From Bradyrhizobium sp. Tv2a-2 (lineage in GTDB: Bacteria; Pseudomonadota; Alphaproteobacteria; Rhizobiales; Xanthobacteraceae): a stretch of 64,000 nt of DNA. Below the pieces are notes generated by a model. It searched no databases, was not told the DNA's origin, and was given only the letters and a program-made list of their open reading frames with translations. The stretch covers positions 1 through 64,000 of the forward strand of contig NZ_AXAI01000006.1 of assembly GCF_000472425.1 (NCBI RefSeq), read 5' to 3'. The translations under genes were made by a program, and so were the position numbers. This document shows, piece by piece, positions 17,622 through 25,874 of the stretch; position 1 is the first letter of the stretch; each line of letters opens with the position of its first letter.

Positions 17622-19577
17622 TTGAAATCCGTTTTAGGCCGAGCCGCCTGGTACCGTGACCGCCTGTCGGCTATGAGTGCGGCGGAGATTGTTCACCGCC
17701 TAGTCGAAACTGCCAATAAGCAAACTGCGCGGTGGCATAGTGGCGGGTGGGAAGGGGTTGAGTCATTTGGTCCGTTGACCACCATACCTGGCATTCGTTC
17801 CCGGATTATCGCCTCTTCATCGGATCTATCCGCTCTCATAAGCTGCGAAGCGGACAACGTCCGCGCCGGCCGTTTTTGCCTGCTCGGTGAACGCTGGCCG
17901 AAGCCTTCTTTGATTCCACCGGATCCATGGTTCTGGCGTATCGATCCTGAGGACGGCGAGCCATTTCCGCAATGGGACTCCTATGCCTTCGATATTTCGG
18001 TCCGGCACGGCATAAGCACGCGGGATATGAAGCCCATTGCGGAGCTCAATCGACTGCAATTTCTGGTTCCTCTCACCGCCGATGCGTTGGTCAAGAAACA
18101 GCACGAGTTCGTGCTTTTGGCTGGTATGATTAGGTCATGGATGGCGGGCAATCCACCGTTTCGTGGACCAAGCTGGATCTACGGTATCGACGTCGCACTT
18201 CGTATCATCTCGGTCGCGGTGACGCTCTCGATGCTCGGGGCCGATCGCCTTGACGACGATACGCGCAGTGTGGCGCTTCGCTTCTTCTTTGCGCATCTCG
18301 ACTGGATCAAGCGATTTCCGTCACTGCATTCTTCCGCTAACAATCATCGGATCGCCGAGCTTGCCGGGCTGGTTGTCGGTTCGATCATGGCTCCGGGATT
18401 CCCCGATGCAGAGGCGTTGCGCGAGAACAGCTGGCGCGCGTTGCTTGCGGAGATTGATCAGCAAATTCATCCGGATGGCGTGGGGGCTGAACAATCGCCC
18501 AGCTATACTGCGTTCTCGATTGAGCTGTTTCTTGTTGCGGCCACCGCTCTTGGACGCGAAGGCAGCCTGCCAGCAACTACCGTGGATCGGCTTTCCGCGT
18601 GGTCGGAGTATTCCCTTTGGCTGATGGATGCCGATGCAAAGGTGCCCGCGATCGGAGATTGCGACGATTGCCGAGTTATTGCGACAACACAGGCGCCTGA
18701 GCCAAGATACGTCGCCTCCGTTGTTGCAGCCGTTTCGAACTGCGTTGGCCGCCCGGATCTTGCTCCACCGGCCAAAGATTTAAGCATTCGCGATGTAATC
18801 CTGGGATCCGCCGCGATAGCACCGGCACAACGTGTTGGAATGCGCTCATTTAGGATGGGGGGCTACTCGATTATCCGAAGCAGGCATAAGGATCCTGCCG
18901 TTCTGACATTTGATCACGGACCAATTGGCTATCTGTCAATTGCTGCTCATGGCCACGCAGACGCGCTTTCTATCTGGCTATCTGTAGGCAGCCAACCGGT
19001 TATCGTAGACGCCGGAACGTACCTATATGGTCCGAATAGGGAGGTGCGGGACCAGTTCAGGGACACCGCGGTTCACAACACTTTGAGTCTTTTCGGGACT
19101 GGATCAAGTCGTCCATCTGGGCCGTTTAATTGGGCGAGCAAGGCGAATGCGCGCCTCATATCATCCGAAACTTCTCCAATTACGCGGGTAGTGGCTGATC
19201 ACGACGGCTATGTCGGGCAATATGACGCAAGACACCGGCGCACAGTGGAGTTTGATGACGTTTCGCGGTTCACGATTATCGACGAACTCGTCGGAGTTCC
19301 CACGAATAGAAGCGTTACAGTATCGTTTCTTATTGACCCGAGTTGCCAATCAACAGTCGAGCCGGATCGGAGCGGGGTGCTGATTACACGCAGCAATCTT
19401 CAACTCGTTCGAATAGCAAGCGCCGGCCCATTGAAGGCTAGAGTAGTTCGGGGCGACCAAGCGACAGGACTTGGTTGGTTGTCGCCATCCTATCGCGTGC
19501 GCGTCCCTACCGATCAGATTCTTTTCGAGGGGCATCTCCGCGATACCACGTCGACCATCACGATTGAGGTTCTCTAA
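17622..19577 (+). CDS. Heparinase II/III-family polysaccharide lyase
   Basis: A 651-residue protein with the two-part heparinase II/III architecture. The N-terminal alpha/alpha toroid (about 1-390) includes LHSSANNHRIAELAGL and HPDGVGAEQSPSYTAF, the regions carrying the catalytic Asn/His and Tyr of the family. The C-terminal beta-sandwich (about 400-650) begins MRSFRMGGYSIIRS and includes AAHGHADALSIWL, with the conserved histidines. Such enzymes cleave uronic-acid-containing polysaccharides by beta-elimination and are often encoded within exopolysaccharide loci. No signal peptide is obvious. The start is TTG at 17622 with GAGG seven bases upstream; ATG at 17673 would cut the conserved LSAMSAAEIVHRL segment. 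A uronic acid substrate fits the ManNAcA-forming enzyme in this locus. Confidence 0.9.
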   Translation: MKSVLGRAAWYRDRLSAMSAAEIVHRLVETANKQTARWHSGGWEGVESFGPLTTIPGIRSRIIASSSDLSALISCEADNVRAGRFCLLGERWPKPSLIPPDPWFWRIDPEDGEPFPQWDSYAFDISVRHGISTRDMKPIAELNRLQFLVPLTADALVKKQHEFVLLAGMIRSWMAGNPPFRGPSWIYGIDVALRIISVAVTLSMLGADRLDDDTRSVALRFFFAHLDWIKRFPSLHSSANNHRIAELAGLVVGSIMAPGFPDAEALRENSWRALLAEIDQQIHPDGVGAEQSPSYTAFSIELFLVAATALGREGSLPATTVDRLSAWSEYSLWLMDADAKVPAIGDCDDCRVIATTQAPEPRYVASVVAAVSNCVGRPDLAPPAKDLSIRDVILGSAAIAPAQRVGMRSFRMGGYSIIRSRHKDPAVLTFDHGPIGYLSIAAHGHADALSIWLSVGSQPVIVDAGTYLYGPNREVRDQFRDTAVHNTLSLFGTGSSRPSGPFNWASKANARLISSETSPITRVVADHDGYVGQYDARHRRTVEFDDVSRFTIIDELVGVPTNRSVTVSFLIDPSCQSTVEPDRSGVLITRSNLQLVRIASAGPLKARVVRGDQATGLGWLSPSYRVRVPTDQILFEGHLRDTTSTITIEVL

Positions 19578-19586
19578 AGCCCAGGG

Positions 19587-19745
19587 ATGAGCGGTGCCGA
19601 TCGCTTAGCTTCCGCAGCGCCGGCGGATGAGGTCTGGCCTCAGTGCTCACTTTACGGGCTTACGTACGCGGCAGCGGTCGAGATCTAGTTCATCGCCGGT
19701 ACTCACAATTGGGTAGCCACTCAGCCCCCGGCACCAACCCCTTTG
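19587..19745. repeat. Degenerate dispersed repeat, copy B
   Basis: Second copy of the repeat at 16248-16430. It fills most of the gap between the heparinase-like and WecG/TagA genes. On the minus strand it encodes YPIVSTGDELDLDRCRVRK, similar to the peptide from copy A. The two copies flank the heparinase-like gene as direct repeats about 3.3 kb apart. Confidence 0.55.
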
Positions 19746-19833
19746 CTTACATTTGCTCTGCCCCCCCAACGCTATCGTAGCTGCATGAAAGCTGGACTTG
19801 GCTACGTCGGGATGCAGCGGGCGGAGGGCAGTG

Positions 19834-20628
19834 ATGCGTGCGTCATTTCTAACATGCCCCATTGATGTCCTGACGATGGCCGATACAGTCGAACTTGCAC
19901 GCAGTGCTATGCATAGCCAACAGCGTCTGCAACATGTCGCGCTCAATGTCGCCAAGTTCGTCAGTATGCGGTTTGATCCGGTGCTCGCTGCCGACGTCGC
20001 CAGTAGCGATGTGATCAGCATTGATGGCATGGGCATCGTGTGGGGCGCGCGGGCACTCGGCCTGCCGGTCAAGTCGCGCGTGACCGGCATCGATCTGCTC
20101 ACCGAGCTTCTTGCATTGTGTGAAAGGGAGGGCTTCAGACCATATTTTCTCGGAGCGACACCCGCCGTGTTGCAAGAAGCCGCGCGGCGAGTCCTCGACA
20201 AGCATCCTTCGATCGTGTTCGCCGGCCTCAGGGACGGCTATTTCACGCGCGAGCAGGAGGCCCACGTGGTCTCTGAAATTCGGTCCAGCCGCGCCGACTG
20301 TCTTTTTATCGGCATGCCGTCGCCGCGGAAGGAGCGCTTTCTTGCGTCCCATCGCGATGCGCTCGGCGTCTCGTTCATCATGGGTGTCGGTGGTTCGTTC
20401 GATATCCTTGCGGGCGCGGTACGGCGGGCGCCGGTTCGCATGCAGCACCTTGGGCTCGAATGGCTGTACCGCGTCTATCAGGAGCCAGGGCGCATGTGGT
20501 GGCGGTATGCCAAGACCAATACGGTGTTCGCCGGCATCCTGGCCCAAGCCATTCTACGCCAGACCCTAGGCATGAGACCGTCAGCGAACGGCCCCCTGCC
20601 GCCTGGAACAAGCCGGGTCGGAGGGTGA
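19834..20628 (+). CDS. WecG/TagA/CpsF-family glycosyltransferase (GT26)
   Basis: A 264-residue transferase of the GT26 family, which adds N-acetylmannosamine(uronate) to lipid-linked GlcNAc. Signatures visible are SIDGMGIVWGARALG with the catalytic Asp, RVTGIDLL, YFLGA at the nucleotide site, IGMPSPRKERF and MGVGGSFDILAG, then a C-terminal RAPVRMQHLGLEWLYRVYQEP. The start ATG at 19834 has GCGGAGGG at the right distance; a GTG three bases earlier is also possible. Four bases separate it from a wecB remnant. The presence of a ManNAc/ManNAcA-forming WecB-WecC fusion in the locus fits a ManNAcA-transfer role. Confidence 0.93.
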   Translation: MRASFLTCPIDVLTMADTVELARSAMHSQQRLQHVALNVAKFVSMRFDPVLAADVASSDVISIDGMGIVWGARALGLPVKSRVTGIDLLTELLALCEREGFRPYFLGATPAVLQEAARRVLDKHPSIVFAGLRDGYFTREQEAHVVSEIRSSRADCLFIGMPSPRKERFLASHRDALGVSFIMGVGGSFDILAGAVRRAPVRMQHLGLEWLYRVYQEPGRMWWRYAKTNTVFAGILAQAILRQTLGMRPSANGPLPPGTSRVGG

Positions 20629-20631
20629 GGC

Positions 20632-21003
20632 GTGCAGAAGTACTTTCTCATTTTGTTAGGTATGCGTCCGGAAGCGATCAAGCTATTTCCAGTGATCAAC
20701 CGTCTCAAGGGCCAAAGGTGTATCGCCATCACCGGCTGCGCCACTGCGCAGAATCGGCACCTGCTCGACCCGCTCCTTAGGCTGACCAAAGTAGTGCCGG
20801 ATTTGGATTTGAACCTGATGGCGACCAACCAGATGCTCAATGATCTCGCCGCTTGGCTATTTTGTTCTATTGGCCAGGTGTCAAGCTGCCTACGGCCGAC
20901 CAAGACCGGCCTCGTGCATCATCGCATCCCGGTCTCCCGCCCGGAGGCGGGCCTGCGGAGCGTGGACATCTATCTGCCGTGGCCGTATGGCGCATTCGCA
21001 TAG
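20632..21003 (+). pseudogene. Truncated UDP-GlcNAc 2-epimerase (wecB) remnant
   Basis: A 123-codon frame beginning at GTG matches the first part of non-hydrolysing UDP-N-acetylglucosamine 2-epimerases: GMRPEAIKLFPVINRLK, then LDLNLMATNQMLNDLAAWLF and, after missing sequence, EAGLRSVDIYLPWP. The segment containing the VQGDT-type motif is lost and the C-terminal two thirds are absent, so it cannot be active. It probably once supplied UDP-ManNAc for the adjacent WecG/TagA transferase. An intact epimerase domain is present in the fused WecB-WecC gene at 28537-30786, which may have made this copy dispensable. Confidence 0.82.
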
Positions 21004-21088
21004 CTAGATCGCCGCGGTCCCAAAACGAACACCAGAACGAGCATATGCCGGCTATCACCTGATGGTCGTCCAAATAAGGCCTTTAGCC

Positions 21089-22966
21089 ATGTGTGGGATA
21101 TTTGGATGGGTTCTTGAGGCCGCCAAGCATCAGGATCGCAAGACTCTGATCAGCCTGACCGATCTGATGTCTCATCGAGGGCCGGACGGCTCGGGCTACC
21201 GGCTTCATGAGACGTTCGATGAGAGATTTCAAATCGGCCTCGGCCACCGCCGGCTTTCGATTATTGACATTGGTGGCGGCGCGCAACCAATGTCGAGTGA
21301 AGATGGCCGCTTCACGCTAACCTTCAATGGCGAAATCTACAATTACCTCGAGCTGCGACAGGAACTCGTTGCGCTTGGCCATCGCTTTCATACGAACTCG
21401 GACACTGAAGTACTAATCGAAGCATATCGCGCTTGGCAACTCGACGCAGTGCGTCGATTTCGCGGCATGTTCGGCTTTGCGCTATGGGATGAAGCAGAGC
21501 AGCGTCTCATACTTGCCCGCGATGCCTTCGGCAAAAAGCCACTGTTTCTGGCCGAGCTGCAGGGCGGTCTTCTCTTCGGATCGGAGATTGAGCCGCTCGT
21601 TCAGTTTCCGGGCTTCAGCCGAGCGTTCGATTTCGAAGCACTGGGCCACTATCTTCTTAATCGCTATGTTCCGGGGCCTCTCACGTTCTTTCGTGCAGTG
21701 AGGAAGCTGCAGCCTGGTCATTATGCCGTATGGCAGAAAGGAACGCTCAGAACGACACGCTATTTTACACCACCAGTTGCGACGACGATGCCTGAGGTCA
21801 AGTCATTCGGTGATGCAGTTCGCTTGTTCGAAGGCACGTTCGACGAGGCTGTCCGAATTCGCATGCGTAGCGACGCACCTTTCGGAGCCTATCTTTCGGG
21901 TGGTGTCGACTCGTCGGCGGTCGTTGCGACCATGGTCAAGCATAGTATGGAGCGCGTGCGAACGTTCTCAGTAGGCTTTCGGGAAGCGGAGTATTCGGAG
22001 CTCGATCACGCACGTTCCGTTGCAGCTCAGTTTGGCACATTTCACAATGAACTATTCGTCGAGCCCGATACCTTCATGGAGCATTGGTCAACTGCCGTCT
22101 TACGCCGTGGTGCGCCGGTGAGCGAGACATCTGACATTCCGATCTATATGCTTTCGGAAATGGCCTCTCGTAGCGTGAAGATGGTACTCACGGGAGAAGG
22201 CGCCGATGAGTTGATGGGGGGATATCCGAAGCATCGGGCTGAGCGGTGGATAGGTCTGTACCAATGGCTGATGCCACACTTGCTTCACGAGCGGGTAATC
22301 TATCCACTGGTACGTTCATTGCCGTATGGGATGCGGCGCGTAAAGATTCTTGCATTGGCCGCGGGCGAGCGCGACCTGGTGAACCGTATGCGGGTCTGGT
22401 TTGGCGGCACTTCAGTTGCTGAAGCTGAGGCGATGCTTGGGCGCGGCCTCTCGGCAACGCCGCCGGACGTCTATCCATACTCGTCTGGGCTCGAATCTAG
22501 TCTACGGCGTACATTATTCTTCGATCAGACTTCCTGGCTCCCAGATGATCTGTTGGAACGCGGCGATCGAATGATGATGGCGGGGTCGATCGAGGGGCGG
22601 ATGCCATTCATGGATACGATGTTGGCCGGCGTCGTGGCGCGCTTTCCGGATGAGTTTCTGACGGGAGGCAAGGGCGGCAAGACCGTGCTGCGGGCCGCAA
22701 TGGACAAGATTCTTCCGCAGTCAATCCTGCGGCGGAAAAAGGTCGGATTCCGTGTGCCCGTCGGAGAGTGGTTTAGGGGCCCTTACCAGGATTTCGTACG
22801 GGACATGCTCACGAGCGAAAGTTCGAGTGTAGCGCGGATGATAAGCGGCCCCAAACTTCGTGGGCTTGTCGCAGAGCACCTTAGCGGTCGACAGAACCAC
22901 GAAAAGGTCCTTTGGTCGGTGATCAATCTTGAGATGTTCTTGCGTACTTTCAAGATCGCAACATGA
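21089..22966 (+). CDS. asnB: Asparagine synthase (glutamine-hydrolysing)
   Basis: A 625-residue class B asparagine synthase. The N-terminal nucleophile amidotransferase domain starts MCGIFGW (Cys2 is the nucleophile) and has RGPDGSG and FNGEIYNY. The synthetase domain has the ATP pyrophosphatase loop SGGVDSSAV and the GEGADELMGGYPKH motif. It converts aspartate and glutamine to asparagine, but related enzymes in polysaccharide loci may amidate uronic acids or other carboxylates; ManNAcA would be a plausible acceptor here, which is inference. The start is fixed by the requirement for Cys at position 2. It lies after the wecB remnant and before two glycosyltransferases. Confidence 0.95.
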   Translation: MCGIFGWVLEAAKHQDRKTLISLTDLMSHRGPDGSGYRLHETFDERFQIGLGHRRLSIIDIGGGAQPMSSEDGRFTLTFNGEIYNYLELRQELVALGHRFHTNSDTEVLIEAYRAWQLDAVRRFRGMFGFALWDEAEQRLILARDAFGKKPLFLAELQGGLLFGSEIEPLVQFPGFSRAFDFEALGHYLLNRYVPGPLTFFRAVRKLQPGHYAVWQKGTLRTTRYFTPPVATTMPEVKSFGDAVRLFEGTFDEAVRIRMRSDAPFGAYLSGGVDSSAVVATMVKHSMERVRTFSVGFREAEYSELDHARSVAAQFGTFHNELFVEPDTFMEHWSTAVLRRGAPVSETSDIPIYMLSEMASRSVKMVLTGEGADELMGGYPKHRAERWIGLYQWLMPHLLHERVIYPLVRSLPYGMRRVKILALAAGERDLVNRMRVWFGGTSVAEAEAMLGRGLSATPPDVYPYSSGLESSLRRTLFFDQTSWLPDDLLERGDRMMMAGSIEGRMPFMDTMLAGVVARFPDEFLTGGKGGKTVLRAAMDKILPQSILRRKKVGFRVPVGEWFRGPYQDFVRDMLTSESSSVARMISGPKLRGLVAEHLSGRQNHEKVLWSVINLEMFLRTFKIAT

Positions 22967-23010
22967 AAAGAGCGGCTGCTGCCTCTTGTATGCGTCCGCG
23001 GAGCGGGGCC

Positions 23011-23122
23011 AATCGAATTATTGTTCGACGCCAACCTCCAAATCAAGTCGGAGTATCGACGTGGCATGATTTTAGATCTGAGCAGACATAGAGCGAAATT
23101 AGCGCTTGAGTCCCGGGGATAA
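23011..23122 (+). repeat. Possible shared leader sequence, copy 2
   Basis: Counterpart of 17431-17532: AATCGAATTATT at 23011 and GCGCTTGAGTCCCGGGGAT at 23102, just before the glycosyltransferase start. Function unknown; see the other copy. Confidence 0.3.
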
Positions 23123-23132
23123 GAGTTTGAAT

Positions 23133-24302
23133 ATGACGACGTCGTTGGTTTGCGACCGGACACAGACAGACAAAGCTCGCGCTAGCGAAACGAAATCCGT
23201 TGAAAAGGCGGCCGGTCCGGTTCATGTGGTCATCCTTACTCCCGCCGGCACAGGTGGCCAGGGGGGGATAGTTCGTATGATGGCCGAACTGCGATGCGCG
23301 CTTCGGGTGGATCGCTTCGCAAACATAAAGGTCAGTTTTGTCACAACTCGAGGTCCTGGCTCGATACTATTGTCGCCCTTATTTCTTGCGCAGGCAATTG
23401 TACGTCTGGTGCTGCTTCGGCTGCTCGGACGAGCGGACGTTGTACATATAAATCTGTCAGCGTTCGGCAGCACGTATCGCAAGCTCATCTTGGCCCGCAT
23501 CTCAAGAATTTCCGGATTGCCATATGTGCTCCATCTACATAGCGATCAGTTCGATCGGTTTTGGGATTCTCAGGGCAGTATTCTGAAGAAAGAAATAGAC
23601 CTGATGTTTCTCAGGAGCGAAAGGATTATTGTGCTTGGCAATTACTGGAAGAGGGTTGTTTCTGACAGAGTACCGGATTGCTCTGCAAAGATTATCATTG
23701 TTCCGAATGCCACACGAGCAGCTGGCTTCAGAGATCCAAACATCATGAAGCAGGCGGCCGACATTCTTTTTTTGGGACGACTCGGATTAAGAAAAGGTGT
23801 GCCCGAGCTTGTGAGGGCGTTGGCGAGTTTGGGTTCAAAGTCCGGCTGGAGAGCCACGCTCGCGGGTGACGGGGCGGTGGGCGATACCAGAGCCGCAGTG
23901 GAGCGAGCGGGACTTGGTGATCGTGTATCGGTGCCAGGCTGGGTCGGTCCAGCGCAGGTTGAGGCACTTTTGCGCGCGGCCAATATTTTGGTGCTCCCAT
24001 CCTTTAGCGAAAATCTTCCGATGTCGGTGATTGAAGCCTTGGCTCACGGCGCGGCCGTCGTTTGTACCCCGGTGGGGGCTCTTCCAGATCTCATTGAGCA
24101 CGAGAGAACTGGACTGATCGTCGAACCCGGTGATGTCGAGGGACTTGCTTCTGCATTGGGGCGCCTCATTGACGATCCCGAATTGAGACAGCGCTTGGGG
24201 GAAAACGGCAGGACTTTACATAAGACCCGGTTAGCCATCGAAATCTGCGCTGAACGCCTCGTTGCGATTTGGACTGAAGCAGTCCACCCGGAAGAGCGCT
24301 GA
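23133..24302 (+). CDS. GT4-family glycosyltransferase
   Basis: A 389-residue GT-B fold transferase. The N-terminal domain starts after a polar 25-residue extension (VHVVILTPAGTGGQGGIVRMM), with the glycine-rich acceptor loop. The C-terminal donor domain has ILFLGRLGLRKGVPELVRAL, VPGWVGPAQVEALLRAANILVLPSF, and the EX7E motif in SENLPMSVIEALAHGAAV. The ATG at 23133 was preferred over an earlier TTG because GGGGA lies upstream. It is followed by a second GT4 gene after a single base, so the two are co-transcribed and presumably act in sequence on the same repeat unit. Donor sugar unknown. Confidence 0.91.
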   Translation: MTTSLVCDRTQTDKARASETKSVEKAAGPVHVVILTPAGTGGQGGIVRMMAELRCALRVDRFANIKVSFVTTRGPGSILLSPLFLAQAIVRLVLLRLLGRADVVHINLSAFGSTYRKLILARISRISGLPYVLHLHSDQFDRFWDSQGSILKKEIDLMFLRSERIIVLGNYWKRVVSDRVPDCSAKIIIVPNATRAAGFRDPNIMKQAADILFLGRLGLRKGVPELVRALASLGSKSGWRATLAGDGAVGDTRAAVERAGLGDRVSVPGWVGPAQVEALLRAANILVLPSFSENLPMSVIEALAHGAAVVCTPVGALPDLIEHERTGLIVEPGDVEGLASALGRLIDDPELRQRLGENGRTLHKTRLAIEICAERLVAIWTEAVHPEER

Positions 24303-24303
24303 C

Positions 24304-25425
24304 ATGCGTATATTACACTTTACTGAGTCTCTACGCCGGGGAGGGAAAGAACGACAAATCGTCGAACTGTTGAGGGGGCTTTCCCGTCACAGTGACATAA
24401 AGTCATTCGTCGCGGTTACGGACGAGGACGAGGTTCGTTACGAAATTGACCGTGAATATGCGCAAATTATTCAGCTCGTTCGGAGAGGCAAGAGAGATTT
24501 GCGCCTTTTCAAGAGTTTGTACGAGCTGGTCTTTGATTTGAAGATAGATATCATTCACTCTTGGGGCTCGATGTGCTCCATTTATGCGGCCCCAGTTGCG
24601 AAATTGTGCGGCACAGCTTTCGTGAACGGCTTTGTGCGAGACGCGCCGCCGCATATGACGCTGTGGAACAGAAATTATTCAAGGGGCAAGCTGACTATTC
24701 CATTTTCGGACATTGTTGTCGCCAATTCGCGCGCGGGCCTGGCTGCCTACGATATTCCCGAGCGCAAAGGTGTATGTATCTACAATGGGTTCAATCCTGA
24801 AAGAGTCGTCAAATTAACGGACGAGGCAGAGCTTCGTAGCAGGTTGGGAATCGCGACCCCCCACGTTGTCGGGATGGTTGCTAACTTCACGCCTAATAAG
24901 GATTATGCAATCTTTGTCGAAATGGCATGCCGCATTTGCCATCTTAGGGATGATGTTACGTTTGTGGCTGTCGGCGACGGTGAAAAGTTGCGGCAAGTGC
25001 GCAATAGCGTCCCACCAGAACATTCGTCGCGGATAAAATTTCTCGGACGGCGGAACGATGTGGAAAGTATCGCTAATCTGTTCACTGTGGGAGTTCTCGC
25101 TACCAACAGCAGTGTACATGGGGAGGGTATTTCCAACGCGATTACCGAATGCATGGCGCTGGGTAAACCAATTGTAGCAACAAACGATGGGGGCACTCCT
25201 GAATTGGTCCTGGAAGGGCGGACAGGATTTCTTGTGCCGAGCCACGACGCTGGGGCGTTGACGGATCGTGTGCTGAAACTGCTCAACAACGTTGAGCTTG
25301 CCAATGATTTCGGTATGAAGGGGCGTCGGCGAATTGAAACAGCGTTCTCGCTCGATGCGATGACAGACGCGTATCTCCGCCTTTATCGTGGGTTGGCGGA
25401 TAAGAGGGGCACGCGCGCCATATAA
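24304..25425 (+). CDS. GT4-family glycosyltransferase
   Basis: A 373-residue GT-B transferase starting MRILHFTESLRRGGKERQI, with the glycine-rich GGKER loop typical of GT4. The donor domain contains VVGMVANFTPNKDY, IKFLGRRNDV and GEGISNAITECMALGKPIVATNDGG, carrying the EX7E-type acidic pair. It starts one base after the preceding glycosyltransferase ends, so the two are tightly coupled. Residues are noticeably richer in Lys, Asn and Ile than in the flanking GC-rich genes, in line with acquired polysaccharide DNA. It probably adds one sugar of the repeat unit; specificity cannot be read from sequence. Confidence 0.92.
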   Translation: MRILHFTESLRRGGKERQIVELLRGLSRHSDIKSFVAVTDEDEVRYEIDREYAQIIQLVRRGKRDLRLFKSLYELVFDLKIDIIHSWGSMCSIYAAPVAKLCGTAFVNGFVRDAPPHMTLWNRNYSRGKLTIPFSDIVVANSRAGLAAYDIPERKGVCIYNGFNPERVVKLTDEAELRSRLGIATPHVVGMVANFTPNKDYAIFVEMACRICHLRDDVTFVAVGDGEKLRQVRNSVPPEHSSRIKFLGRRNDVESIANLFTVGVLATNSSVHGEGISNAITECMALGKPIVATNDGGTPELVLEGRTGFLVPSHDAGALTDRVLKLLNNVELANDFGMKGRRRIETAFSLDAMTDAYLRLYRGLADKRGTRAI

Positions 25426-25499
25426 ACCCGAGCCCGCAGACTCTGCAAGATTGGATGGAGTCCCTCGCCTCGGGAGGGACAGACCATGAAGCCGAGCCG

Positions 25500-25560
25500 T
25501 TTCACGTGGCGAAAATTACCATAGGCGCTTTTGGATGATTCCGCAGCGGCTTTGTTCAGT
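25500..25560 (-). pseudogene. Short remnant of a Wzz/GumC-like chain-length gene
   Basis: On the minus strand the segment encodes AAAESSKSAYGNFRHVK, matching the intact Wzz-like protein at 39396-40514 (TAADSSKNAYDNFRHM). By hand alignment about four in five bases of some 48 match 39726-39773. It lies in the 449-base gap 25426-25874 and is evidence that a second chain-length gene once stood here. No larger part is recognisable. Confidence 0.55.
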
Positions 25561-25740
25561 CGATCCTTCTTCAATTTCAATTCGACCGATCGCGCCGTTA
25601 GTGAGTGGTGTCTCAATCATCAACGCGGCGATACCCGACCACAGCCCGGCTCAATAGCTCCATGGAGGTACCACACTTGGAAGCGCGGGCCGTCCAACAT
25701 CCACTTCCGCGCTGCCGACTTAGCGAGTGCTGTCGGCTAG

Positions 25741-25869
25741 ATTGCCAATCAAACCGAGGCGGAACATCTTAAGCGGTTCGCGTCCTCGAACCATGAAATG
25801 GAAGGCTTTGGCCATGAGGTGAGGGAAGTCGAGTTCCGCAACCTCGCTCCGGGCACCAGGAAGGAATAA
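25741..25869 (+). pseudogene. Possible 3' remnant of an unidentified gene
   Basis: A 42-codon frame without a good start, bounded upstream by TAG, encodes a charged protein-like sequence (TEAEHLKRFASSNHEMEGFG) and ends TAA five bases before the acetyltransferase start. The residue pattern looks coding but no family is recognised; it could also be chance. Confidence 0.25.
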
Positions 25870-25874
25870 AGGAA

